From Corynebacterium glyciniphilum AJ 3170 (GTDB lineage Bacteria; Actinomycetota; Actinomycetes; Mycobacteriales; Mycobacteriaceae), in the NCBI RefSeq assembly GCF_007673095.1, contig NZ_VDYZ01000011.1:1-64000 (forward strand): 64,000 nt of DNA, in the 5' to 3' direction. Both the position numbers and the translations under genes were made by a program. The notes beneath the pieces were generated by a model. The model worked only from the letters and a program-made list of their open reading frames with translations. It did not search any database and had not been told where the DNA came from. This document shows, one piece after another, positions 51,732 through 59,079 of the stretch (position 1 is the first letter of the stretch; the number at the start of each line of letters is the position of its first letter).

Positions 51732-52553
51732 ATGATCCCCACCGTCACCCTCAACGACAGCACGACCATGCCGCAGCTCGGCTTCGGCGTCTTCCAGGTT
51801 CCCGATGACGACGCCCACCGCGCTGTCGCCACAGCCCTGGAGACCGGGTACCGCAGCATCGACACCGCCGCGGTCTACGGCAACGAAGCCGGTGTCGGCC
51901 GCGCGGTCGCCGAGTCCGGCCTGAGCCGCGACGACCTGTTCATCACCACCAAACTCTGGGTGCACGGGCTGTCGCGGGACGGCGTCCGTCCCGGCCTTGA
52001 GGCGAGCCTCGAGCGTCTCGGTCTCGACTCGGTTGACCTGTATCTCATTCACTGGCCCGCTCCGGCGACGGACGGCTACCTCCGGGCCTGGGAGGGAATG
52101 GAGGAGGTCCGTGACCTGGGGCTGGCCCGCTCGATCGGTGTATCCAACTTCCTCCCGGAGCACCTGCAGCGGCTGGTGGACCTCGGTGGAACCGTTCCGG
52201 CGGTCAACCAGGTCGAGCTGCACCCGGCGCTGCAGAATCGGGAGACCGTCGCCGAGAACGCCAGCCACGGTATCGCCACCGAGGCGTGGAGTCCGCTGGG
52301 ACAGGGAGCTGCACTCACTGACCCCGTGGTCGCGGAGATTGCCGCGACACACAGCGTGACGCCGGCACAGGTCGTCCTGGCCTGGCATCTGCAGCAGGGT
52401 CGGATCGTGATCCCCAAGTCCGTCACCCCGGCACGGATGGCCGAAAACCTCGACGCCACCCGACTCGTCCTGCGGGACGGGGACCTCGAGGCGCTCGACG
52501 GGCTCGACCGGGGCGCCCGCACGGGCCCGGACCCGAAAAACTTCAACGGATAA
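51732..52553 (+). CDS. Aldo/keto reductase (2,5-diketo-gluconate reductase-like)
   Basis: A 273-residue AKR of the DkgA/YvgN type: MPQLGFGVFQVPDDDA, SIDTAAVYGNE (Asp and Tyr), ITTKLWV (Lys) and YLIHWP (His), then IVIPKSVTPARMAENLD for NADPH. It reduces aldehydes such as methylglyoxal or keto sugars. It is 19 bases after the exporter, so probably part of the MarR-controlled unit: the enzyme detoxifies, the pump exports. Confidence 0.9.
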   Translation: MIPTVTLNDSTTMPQLGFGVFQVPDDDAHRAVATALETGYRSIDTAAVYGNEAGVGRAVAESGLSRDDLFITTKLWVHGLSRDGVRPGLEASLERLGLDSVDLYLIHWPAPATDGYLRAWEGMEEVRDLGLARSIGVSNFLPEHLQRLVDLGGTVPAVNQVELHPALQNRETVAENASHGIATEAWSPLGQGAALTDPVVAEIAATHSVTPAQVVLAWHLQQGRIVIPKSVTPARMAENLDATRLVLRDGDLEALDGLDRGARTGPDPKNFNG

Positions 52554-52589
52554 GCGGTATCGTTCCGGAGACATAACTACGGTGTAACC

Positions 52590-55067
52590 ATGACTACAGA
52601 AACTGGCACGGTGGACCAGCCCCTCGATCTGTTGATCGTGGGCGCGGGACTCTCCGGAATCGACCTCGCCCACCACGTGGCCCAGAACTTCCCTCACTGG
52701 TCGTGGGAGATCCACGACACCCATGACGACCTCGGCGGCACCTGGCACACCTTCACCTACCCGGGCATCCGCTCCGACTCGGACATGGCCACCTTCGGAT
52801 TCCCCTTCCGCCCCTGGCCGCACAAGGGCACCCTGGGGCAGGGGGCGGACATCAAGGAGTACATCCGGGACGTCGCCCGCGACTGCGGTGCCCTGGAACG
52901 CCTGCGTACCGGTTCCTGGATCAAGGACGCCGACTGGCGAACCGACAAGAACCTCTACGCCGTCACCGCCGTGACAGGGTCCGGAGCGCGCACGATCTAC
53001 GCCCGCCGCGTGCACTACGCGTCCGGCTACTACTCCCACGACAAGGGGTTTCGTCCCACCTTCCCCGGGGAGGAGGACTTCACCGGCCAGATCATCCACC
53101 CGCAGCAGTGGCCGGACGACCTGAACTACAAGGGCACCAGGATCGTGGTCATCGGGTCCGGCGCCACCGCGATCACTCTGATCCCGGCCCTCGAGAAGGC
53201 CGGCGCGGACGTCACGATGCTGCAGCGCAGCCCCAGCTACGTCGCCCCCTTGCCGGAGGTGGACATCATTAGTCGCATCTGGAGGACGCTCCTGCCCGCC
53301 GGTCCCGCCTACCGGGTCGCCCGCTTCAACCACGCCGCCCGCGACATGGCGCAGTACGTCATCGCCCAGCGCGCCCCCTGGCTGTTCAAGAACGCCCTGC
53401 GCCTGATGCAGCGTCCCTACCTCTCCAAGGACCAGATCAACGAGCACTTCACACCCAGCTACAACCCCTGGGACCAGCGCGTCTGCAAGGCGCCCAACGG
53501 CGACATCTTCTCCGCGCTGAAGCGCAACGCCCATGTCGTCACCGACACCATTGACCGGTTCACCGCCGACGGTGTCCGTCTGTCATCTGGCAGGGAGTTG
53601 CCGGCCGACATCATCGTCACCGCGACGGGCCTGGAGATCGAGGTCTTCGGCGGTGGCACCCTCAGCATCGACGGTGAACCCCTCGACAACCACCAGCAGG
53701 TCTTCTACCGGGGCGTCATGCTCGCCGGCCTGCCGAACTTCAGCTTCACCGTCGGCTACGTGAACGCATCCTGGACCCTGCGCTCGGACATGGTGTCCCG
53801 CTACATGGTCAAGCTGTGGAAGACCGGCGAGGAGTACTACAGCCCCGCACTGGTGCCGGGGCGAAACGACCGTCCGTTGCTCGACTTCGACGCCGGCTAC
53901 ATCAGGCGCGGGGAGCACCGTCTACCCACCCAGGGGGACGGCTCCCCCTGGCAGTACACACAGAACTACCTCACCGAGCTCCCGGACCTGGCCTTCGGAG
54001 ACCAGCGTCGCGACATGGTCTTCGGGCAGCGGTGCCTGGAACAGGCCGGTGGCGCTCGGCCGGGACCGGAGGTGCAGACCGTCAGCACCGACCGTCCCTT
54101 CGTGGAGACCTCGACGCGTGCGCTGCCTCCCACCGAGACCGTCACCGTGGACGGCCGCACCGTGCGGGTGCGGCGCGGCGGTCCGGCGGCACGGCAGGAC
54201 GGCCGTGAGAGTGAGGGTGCCGTCGTCATGATCCACGGCATCGGACGCTCGCTGGAGGACTGGGACGACCAGGCGGTCCTCATCGGTGAGAACAGCCGCT
54301 ACATCGCCCTGGACATTCCCGGCTTCGGCTTCAGTGACCCCGCGGCGGACGTCACCCTGGCCGACACCGCCGGTCTGCTGTGGAAGGTGCTCGACGCCCT
54401 CGGGGAAAACCGGGTCAACCTGGTCGGGAACTCCCTGGGTGGGGCGCTGTCCATGGAGATGACCGCGCAACGTCCCGACGCCGTCTCCAGTGTGTCGCTC
54501 GTCGATCCGGCAGGATTCGGTGACAGTACTACGCCATTGCTGCGGCTGATCGCCATCCCGGGCCTGGGGCGGCTCAATGCCGCGACCACCCGGCTGCGTG
54601 CCATGTACCAGCCGGTCGAACACGTGATTCTGCGTCGTCGTGGCGCCGTGACCCGACGCCGCCTGGATGTCCAGAAGCGGATCGCAGCGCACCCCCACCG
54701 CAACGCCACCTTCTACTCCTTTGTCCGGCACCTGGGGTCCCCACTGGGAATCAAGGAGGGATGGCGCCGTGACCTGATCGCCCGGTTCAACCGGGCCACT
54801 GCCGGGACGACACCGGTGATGCTGGCGTGGGGCAGGAAGGACGCGATCCTGCCGTACTCGGACTTCCGCGCCGGGCTCGAGCAGATCGACGTGCGGGACG
54901 CCGTGGTCTTCGACGACTGCGGGCACATGCCCCAGCTCGAATACCCGCAGGAGTTCGCGGAACAGTACCAGCGCTTCCTGTTCGGCGTCTGGGCCACGCC
55001 GGAAGAAGCTGCACAGGACAATGAGGACAATGAGGACAACGAGAAGGAGACGGTGACCGGGAAATGA
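52590..55067 (+). CDS. Baeyer-Villiger-type monooxygenase fused to an alpha/beta hydrolase
   Basis: An 825-residue two-domain enzyme. Residues 1-485 are a class B monooxygenase (FAD motif VGAGLSGID at 17-25, fingerprint FTGQIIHPQQWP at 164-175, NADPH motif VVIGSGATAI), a paralogue of 6414-7856. Residues ~515-810 are an alpha/beta hydrolase: VVMIHGIGRS, nucleophile GNSLGG (S615), acid D751 in WGRKDAIL and H779 in DDCGHMPQ. A linker joins them. The monooxygenase would turn a ketone into an ester that the hydrolase cleaves. The tail has NED repeats. The ATGA overlap with the SDR gene shows coupling. Confidence 0.9.
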   Translation: MTTETGTVDQPLDLLIVGAGLSGIDLAHHVAQNFPHWSWEIHDTHDDLGGTWHTFTYPGIRSDSDMATFGFPFRPWPHKGTLGQGADIKEYIRDVARDCGALERLRTGSWIKDADWRTDKNLYAVTAVTGSGARTIYARRVHYASGYYSHDKGFRPTFPGEEDFTGQIIHPQQWPDDLNYKGTRIVVIGSGATAITLIPALEKAGADVTMLQRSPSYVAPLPEVDIISRIWRTLLPAGPAYRVARFNHAARDMAQYVIAQRAPWLFKNALRLMQRPYLSKDQINEHFTPSYNPWDQRVCKAPNGDIFSALKRNAHVVTDTIDRFTADGVRLSSGRELPADIIVTATGLEIEVFGGGTLSIDGEPLDNHQQVFYRGVMLAGLPNFSFTVGYVNASWTLRSDMVSRYMVKLWKTGEEYYSPALVPGRNDRPLLDFDAGYIRRGEHRLPTQGDGSPWQYTQNYLTELPDLAFGDQRRDMVFGQRCLEQAGGARPGPEVQTVSTDRPFVETSTRALPPTETVTVDGRTVRVRRGGPAARQDGRESEGAVVMIHGIGRSLEDWDDQAVLIGENSRYIALDIPGFGFSDPAADVTLADTAGLLWKVLDALGENRVNLVGNSLGGALSMEMTAQRPDAVSSVSLVDPAGFGDSTTPLLRLIAIPGLGRLNAATTRLRAMYQPVEHVILRRRGAVTRRRLDVQKRIAAHPHRNATFYSFVRHLGSPLGIKEGWRRDLIARFNRATAGTTPVMLAWGRKDAILPYSDFRAGLEQIDVRDAVVFDDCGHMPQLEYPQEFAEQYQRFLFGVWATPEEAAQDNEDNEDNEKETVTGK
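55014..55043. repeat. 9-bp tandem repeat at the fusion-gene 3' end
   Basis: Three 9-mers near GAGGACAAT encode Gln/Glu-Asp-Asn repeats at the C-terminus of the monooxygenase-hydrolase fusion. Confidence 0.8.
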
Positions 55068-55900
55068 TCAGGACGAAGAACACCGGGCCCCGCATCGTGC
55101 TTGTCACGGGCGCGGCTTCCGGACTGGGCCTGGAGATCTCCAGACAGTTCCTGGGCAAAGGCGACCGGGTGATCCTCACCGACCTCCACGACGACGCTCC
55201 GCCGAGCGTCCGGTCGTTGACCGGGGACTGGACCTACCGGAAACTCAACGTGACCAGTGACGAGGACTGGCAGACCGCCGCTGACGAGGTCGGTTCCCTG
55301 GACATCCTCGTCAGCAACGCCGGCATCGCCATCGGCGGGCGTATCACCGAGACCAGGATCGACACCTGGCAGAAGGCACTCGACATCAACGTCCTCGGCT
55401 CCGTCCGCGGTGCCCGGGCGTTCGTTCCCGCGATGCGCGAAGGCGGTCGGGTCGTGCTCACCGCCTCCGCCGCCGGCCTTGTCCATGCGCCGGCGATGTC
55501 CACCTACAACGCAACGAAGGCTGCGGTCGTGGCGTTGGGGGAGACCCTGGACGCCGAGCTGCGGCACCGGAAGATCAGCACCACGGTGATCTGTCCGCAG
55601 TTCTTCAAGTCAGGCCTCGCCGACTCCCTCGTCGGTGACGACGACGCGATGGACGCCGTGGCACGCGTTCTGCTCAGCAGGACCTGGCTCACCTCGGAGA
55701 TCATCGCGCGCCGGGCGGTGAAAGGCATCGAGGCCCGACGAACCGTGGTGACACCGGACGGCTTCGCGACGTTCACCTGGTACTCCAAGCGCTTCACCCG
55801 GATTCCGTACCTCTTCCTGGCGCGGACCATCGGTTGGGCCGTGGCGAAGCAGGTCAGGCGGTCCGAGGGGCATGCTAAGGCCCGGAGCGGGAAAAATTAG
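55064..55900 (+). CDS. SDR-family oxidoreductase (SadH-like)
   Basis: A 278-residue SDR: LVTGAASGLGLEIS, SNAGIA, TASAAGLVH and catalytic YNATK, with the long C-terminal part (VVTPDGFATFTWYSKRFTRIPYLFLARTIGWAVAK) typical of mycobacterial SadH-like enzymes, including a membrane-leaning end. The start overlaps the fusion-gene stop (ATGA). In Mycobacterium tuberculosis mymA, lipR and sadH are adjacent; here the first two are one gene. Confidence 0.9.
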   Translation: MIRTKNTGPRIVLVTGAASGLGLEISRQFLGKGDRVILTDLHDDAPPSVRSLTGDWTYRKLNVTSDEDWQTAADEVGSLDILVSNAGIAIGGRITETRIDTWQKALDINVLGSVRGARAFVPAMREGGRVVLTASAAGLVHAPAMSTYNATKAAVVALGETLDAELRHRKISTTVICPQFFKSGLADSLVGDDDAMDAVARVLLSRTWLTSEIIARRAVKGIEARRTVVTPDGFATFTWYSKRFTRIPYLFLARTIGWAVAKQVRRSEGHAKARSGKN

Positions 55901-55915
55901 GCGAACTGCCCCATC

Positions 55916-55931
55916 GGTGATGCAGATCACA
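55916..55931. promoter_or_regulatory. GlxR/CRP-like binding site
   Basis: GGTGATGCAGATCACA matches the corynebacterial GlxR consensus TGTGA-N2-TA-N2-TCACA at 10 of 12 fixed positions. It ends 38 bases before the lipase ATG, so it could set cAMP-dependent control of the secreted lipase. Confidence 0.5.
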
Positions 55932-55969
55932 GTTAAACTGACATTTGTACATTCCTTCGGAAAGGAAAA

Positions 55970-56974
55970 ATGATGAATGTCGAGTGCACAGTGGCTTTCA
56001 CCCGGCGGAGCTTGTCAAGGAGCCTTTTTGTATTCGGGGCCGTTGTCACGTTGATACTGGCGATCCTCGTGGCGCCGACGGCAGGTGCGGGAACGGTGCA
56101 GGACAAGGGGCCCGAATTGATCACCGACCGGGCTTCACTGGACCAGTCACTGCGCTGCCACGGCGATGTGGAAGGCAGTGGGCGGAACACCGTCCTCCTT
56201 CTTCATGGAACGACCTCGAACTCCGAGGCGAACTGGTCGTGGACCTGGGAGCCGGCCCTGGCGCGGGAGGGGCGCCCCTACTGCACGGTGGACCTGCCGA
56301 TGAACGGTATGCAGGACATCCAGATTTCCGTGGAGAATGTCACCCACGCCATCCGGACGGTGGCGGAACGTAGCGGCAAGAAGGTCGACATCGTCGGTCA
56401 CAGTCAAGGCGGAATGATCGGACGGTGGACCACGAAGTGGTGGCCTGACACCCGGGACATGGTGGACAACATGGTCGGCTTCGGTTCATCCAACCACGGC
56501 TCCGATCTGATCTCCCTGGTGTGCACCGTGGCATGTCCTGAGTCGCTGCGTCAGCAGGGCAGCGGTTCCGACTTCCTGTCCGTCCTCAACGAGTCTCCGG
56601 AGACCTACCCCGGCATCCGGTACACCACCATTGCCACGCGTTTCGATGAGATCGTCTTCCCCCACGACAAAGCGTTCCTGCCCGCTGCGCCGAACGTCAC
56701 CAACATTACTCTGCAGGACCAGTGTCCCAACGAGCCGGTGGAGCACTTCCTGCTGGCAGCGAGTAACCCGGTGTGGGAGTTGGCGCTGCAGGCGCTCGAC
56801 GGCCGGGAGAATCCCCGGGTTGACGCGAACGACTGCATGAAGCTCATGCCGGGGGTGGACCCGACCCGACTGCACGAGAACGTCCCCGCCGCGCTCATGG
56901 CGACGGTCGATACCCTGCTCTCCACAGAATGGACGACCAGAGAGCCACCGGTCAGAACATATGCACGGTCATGA
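55970..56974 (+). CDS. Secreted triacylglycerol lipase
   Basis: A 334-residue exported lipase. The N-terminus has a signal peptide (RRSLSRSLFVFGAVVTLILAILV, APTAGA site). The catalytic elbow is VGHSQGG (S145), after LLLHGTTSN, and residues fit the class 2 lipase group. Four or more cysteines (CHGDV, VCTVAC, QDQC) could form disulfides. AAAGGAAA precedes the ATG. The GlxR-like site upstream suggests carbon-source control. The 3' end overlaps the RpiR remnant by 6 bases. Confidence 0.88.
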   Translation: MMNVECTVAFTRRSLSRSLFVFGAVVTLILAILVAPTAGAGTVQDKGPELITDRASLDQSLRCHGDVEGSGRNTVLLLHGTTSNSEANWSWTWEPALAREGRPYCTVDLPMNGMQDIQISVENVTHAIRTVAERSGKKVDIVGHSQGGMIGRWTTKWWPDTRDMVDNMVGFGSSNHGSDLISLVCTVACPESLRQQGSGSDFLSVLNESPETYPGIRYTTIATRFDEIVFPHDKAFLPAAPNVTNITLQDQCPNEPVEHFLLAASNPVWELALQALDGRENPRVDANDCMKLMPGVDPTRLHENVPAALMATVDTLLSTEWTTREPPVRTYARS

Positions 56975-57600
56975 CTGGTCGTCCATGAGCCCCAGGATTT
57001 CCCATGCCTTCTCCATGGCGGCGGGTGACGATCTGGTGGAGGAACGAGCCAGAACGGCGAGGATCGCCTGGACAACCGACACCATGGCAGTCAGCGACGG
57101 GGTGGCGTCGACTCCTTCAATCGGGGTGAGGACCACATGGTCCGCATCGTCGTTGAGGGGGAGGAGCGCAGGTCCGTGAGGACGCTGACGACAGCGCCGC
57201 GTTCGTGCCCGAGCTTAGTGAGCCCGCGGAGGGCACGGGTGAGCCGCCACACGTTGATCACGATGAGGCAGTCCCGTTCGTCCATCTGCGCCACTGCCAC
57301 CGCCTGTGTCGTAGCGGGTCCGGACGCGGCCTGGATGTCGTAACCGTAGATTGACCCCAGATAGCTGAGGATCTGGGCAGGGCCCGCGCCCGAGCCGGTG
57401 GTGAGGACGACCGTGCGTCGTGCGGCGTGGATCGCTTCGGCGATGTTCCTGATGGCGGAGATGTTTTCGGCGGTGGCGACCGTAGAGAGGTTCCGCGTGT
57501 CCTGATTCAGCGCCCGGGTTGCGTCGGAAGGGCTGGTAGCCGACCGCGACGATGAACCGGCGCTGTCGGCGCTGTCGGCATTGGCGGTGCTTCCTGTGCC
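56969..57600 (-). pseudogene. RpiR/MurR-family regulator, broken
   Basis: The minus strand encodes the linker and SIS domain of an RpiR-type sugar-phosphate regulator (LNQDTRNLSTVATAENI, then TTGSGAGPAQILSYLGSIYG and VSVLTD). The reading then jumps frame near 57155-57172, in a C/G run, and continues with LNDDADHVVLTPIEG to a stop at 56969. The N-terminal helix-turn-helix is missing. So the gene has both an indel and a large 5' deletion and is not functional. Confidence 0.75.
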
Positions 57601-57610
57601 GTGCGGAGGA

Positions 57611-58195
57611 GCCGAGGCGGACAACCACAACCGGTACGTCACCGTGCACGCCTACCATCCCCGCGCCGTCAACGCGGCCCTGGAGGAGGGCGTGCGGTGC
57701 GTCGAGCACGGCAACCTCATTGACGAGGACTCCATCCGGCTGCTCGTCGAGAATGATGCCTATCTTGTACCCACCATCATCACCTACCAGGCCATGTATG
57801 AGGCAGGCTCGGCGTCCGGGTTGAGTCCGGCGTCACTGGAGAAACTTGACCAGGTGCGGGAAGCGGCCGTCGACGCTCTCGACCAGGCCTACCGCGCCGG
57901 TGTCAATATCGTCTACGGCAGTGACCTCCTCGGCGGACTCCAGTACCGTCAGCTCGACGAATTCACCATACGGGCCGCGGTGATCCCGAACATCGACCTG
58001 ATCCGCAGCGCCACCAGCAACGCGGCGCGTCTGCTGAGGATGGAGGGGGAAATCGGCACCCTCGCCGCCGGGGCACACGCCGACCTGATCATCGTGGACG
58101 GCGACCCGGAACAGGACATCGGGGTCCTCACGGATCCCGACCGTAACCTGCGCTACGTCATCAAGGGCGGCACTGTCGTCCGCGGTGGGCAGTGA
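57611..58195 (+). pseudogene. Amidohydrolase-family protein, C-terminal remnant
   Basis: About 195 codons match the last half of an imidazolonepropionase-like amidohydrolase: NRYVTVHAYHPRAVNAALEEGVRCVEHGNLID, VPTIITYQAMYEAG, IVYGSDLLGG and the final beta domain (GEIGTLAAGAHADLIIVDGDP). The first half with the H-x-H metal motif is absent. It abuts the RpiR remnant, so one deletion probably removed both 5' ends of a formerly divergent pair. Confidence 0.75.
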
Positions 58196-58254
58196 ACTCA
58201 GGGACGTAACTCAGGGGCTTCCCTGATGTGCCGGAGACCGCCGGGCCCTACTCT
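58195..58254 (+). promoter_or_regulatory. Promoter and operator of the ABC exporter
   Basis: AACTCAGGG occurs at 58195 and 58208. The second is part of the palindrome TCAGGG-GCTT-CCCTGA (58211-58226), and a TACTCT -10 box lies at 58249-58254. The palindrome immediately upstream of the -35 region fits an activator such as a response regulator. Confidence 0.5.
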
Positions 58255-58309
58255 CGTGGAGTAACGACAAGGAGAACCGTTCTCCCCACCGAGAGATGAG
58301 GACCAACCA

Positions 58310-59074
58310 GTGGATTCCCGGCCGTCCCCGACAGCAGCACACTCAGCACATTCCGCCGCCCGTGCCGAGGGCCTGACCAAGACCTACGGCGCGGGTGACA
58401 CCCGTGTCACCGCGCTCGACGACGTGACCGTCGACTTCACCGCAGGTGAGTTCACCGCCATCATGGGACCGTCGGGTTCCGGCAAGTCCACCCTGATGCA
58501 CTGCATGGCCGGCCTGGACACCCCGACATCCGGCTCCGCCTTCCTCGGTGACACCGACATCTCGGGTCTCGGTGACAAGGCGCTGACGACGCTGCGCCGC
58601 GACCGGCTCGGCTTCATCTTCCAGTCCTTCAACCTGGTGCCCACCCTCACCGCCGCGGAGAACATCACCCTGCCCATCGACATCGCCGGGGACAACGTCG
58701 ACAAGGAATGGTTCGGGGAGATCACCTCCCGACTGGGTCTCACCGACCGGCTGGGCCACCGGCCCTCCGAACTCTCCGGTGGACAGCAGCAGCGTGTCGC
58801 CTGTGCCCGGGCGCTGGTGGCCCGTCCCGAGATCATCGTCGGCGACGAGCCCACCGGCAACCTGGACTCCAACTCCTCGGCGGAGGTCCTGGACATCCTG
58901 CGTACCGCCGTCGACCGGGACAACCAGACCGTCGTCATCGTTACCCACGACGCCAAGGCCGCCGCCTACGCCGACCGCGTCGTCTTCCTCGCTGACGGGC
59001 GGATCGTCCACGAACTCCGTGACCCGGACGTGGAACAGATCCTCACCACGATGACTGGCATCGAAGGGCTGTAG
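58310..59074 (+). CDS. ABC transporter ATP-binding protein (MacB/LolD type)
   Basis: A 254-residue ATPase: Walker A GPSGSGKST (53-61), Q-loop FQSFNLVPTLTAAENI, signature LSGGQQQRVACARAL and Walker B IIVGDEPTGNLDS. It belongs to the MacB/LolD group that works with FtsX-type permeases by mechanotransmission. It starts at GTG 58310 after GAGGA. The AHS-AHS repeat at its N-terminus is encoded by two 9-base units. The permease gene follows by 5 bases. Confidence 0.95.
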   Translation: MDSRPSPTAAHSAHSAARAEGLTKTYGAGDTRVTALDDVTVDFTAGEFTAIMGPSGSGKSTLMHCMAGLDTPTSGSAFLGDTDISGLGDKALTTLRRDRLGFIFQSFNLVPTLTAAENITLPIDIAGDNVDKEWFGEITSRLGLTDRLGHRPSELSGGQQQRVACARALVARPEIIVGDEPTGNLDSNSSAEVLDILRTAVDRDNQTVVIVTHDAKAAAYADRVVFLADGRIVHELRDPDVEQILTTMTGIEGL

Positions 59075-59079
59075 GAACC

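Noticed and set aside
49937-51865. Minus-strand ORF of 642 codons across the MFS exporter
   Set aside because: Only the last 148 codons (MarR) are real; the rest is antisense of the exporter and made of Glu/Asp/Arg/Gly-rich filler.
51714-53534. Minus-strand ORF of 606 codons opposite the aldo/keto reductase and fusion
   Set aside because: Antisense shadow; no motif, and the plus strand has clear enzymes.
57581-58195. Intact small amidohydrolase
   Set aside because: The metal-binding N-terminal half is absent and the first ~10 codons are unrelated to the family, so it is treated as a remnant.
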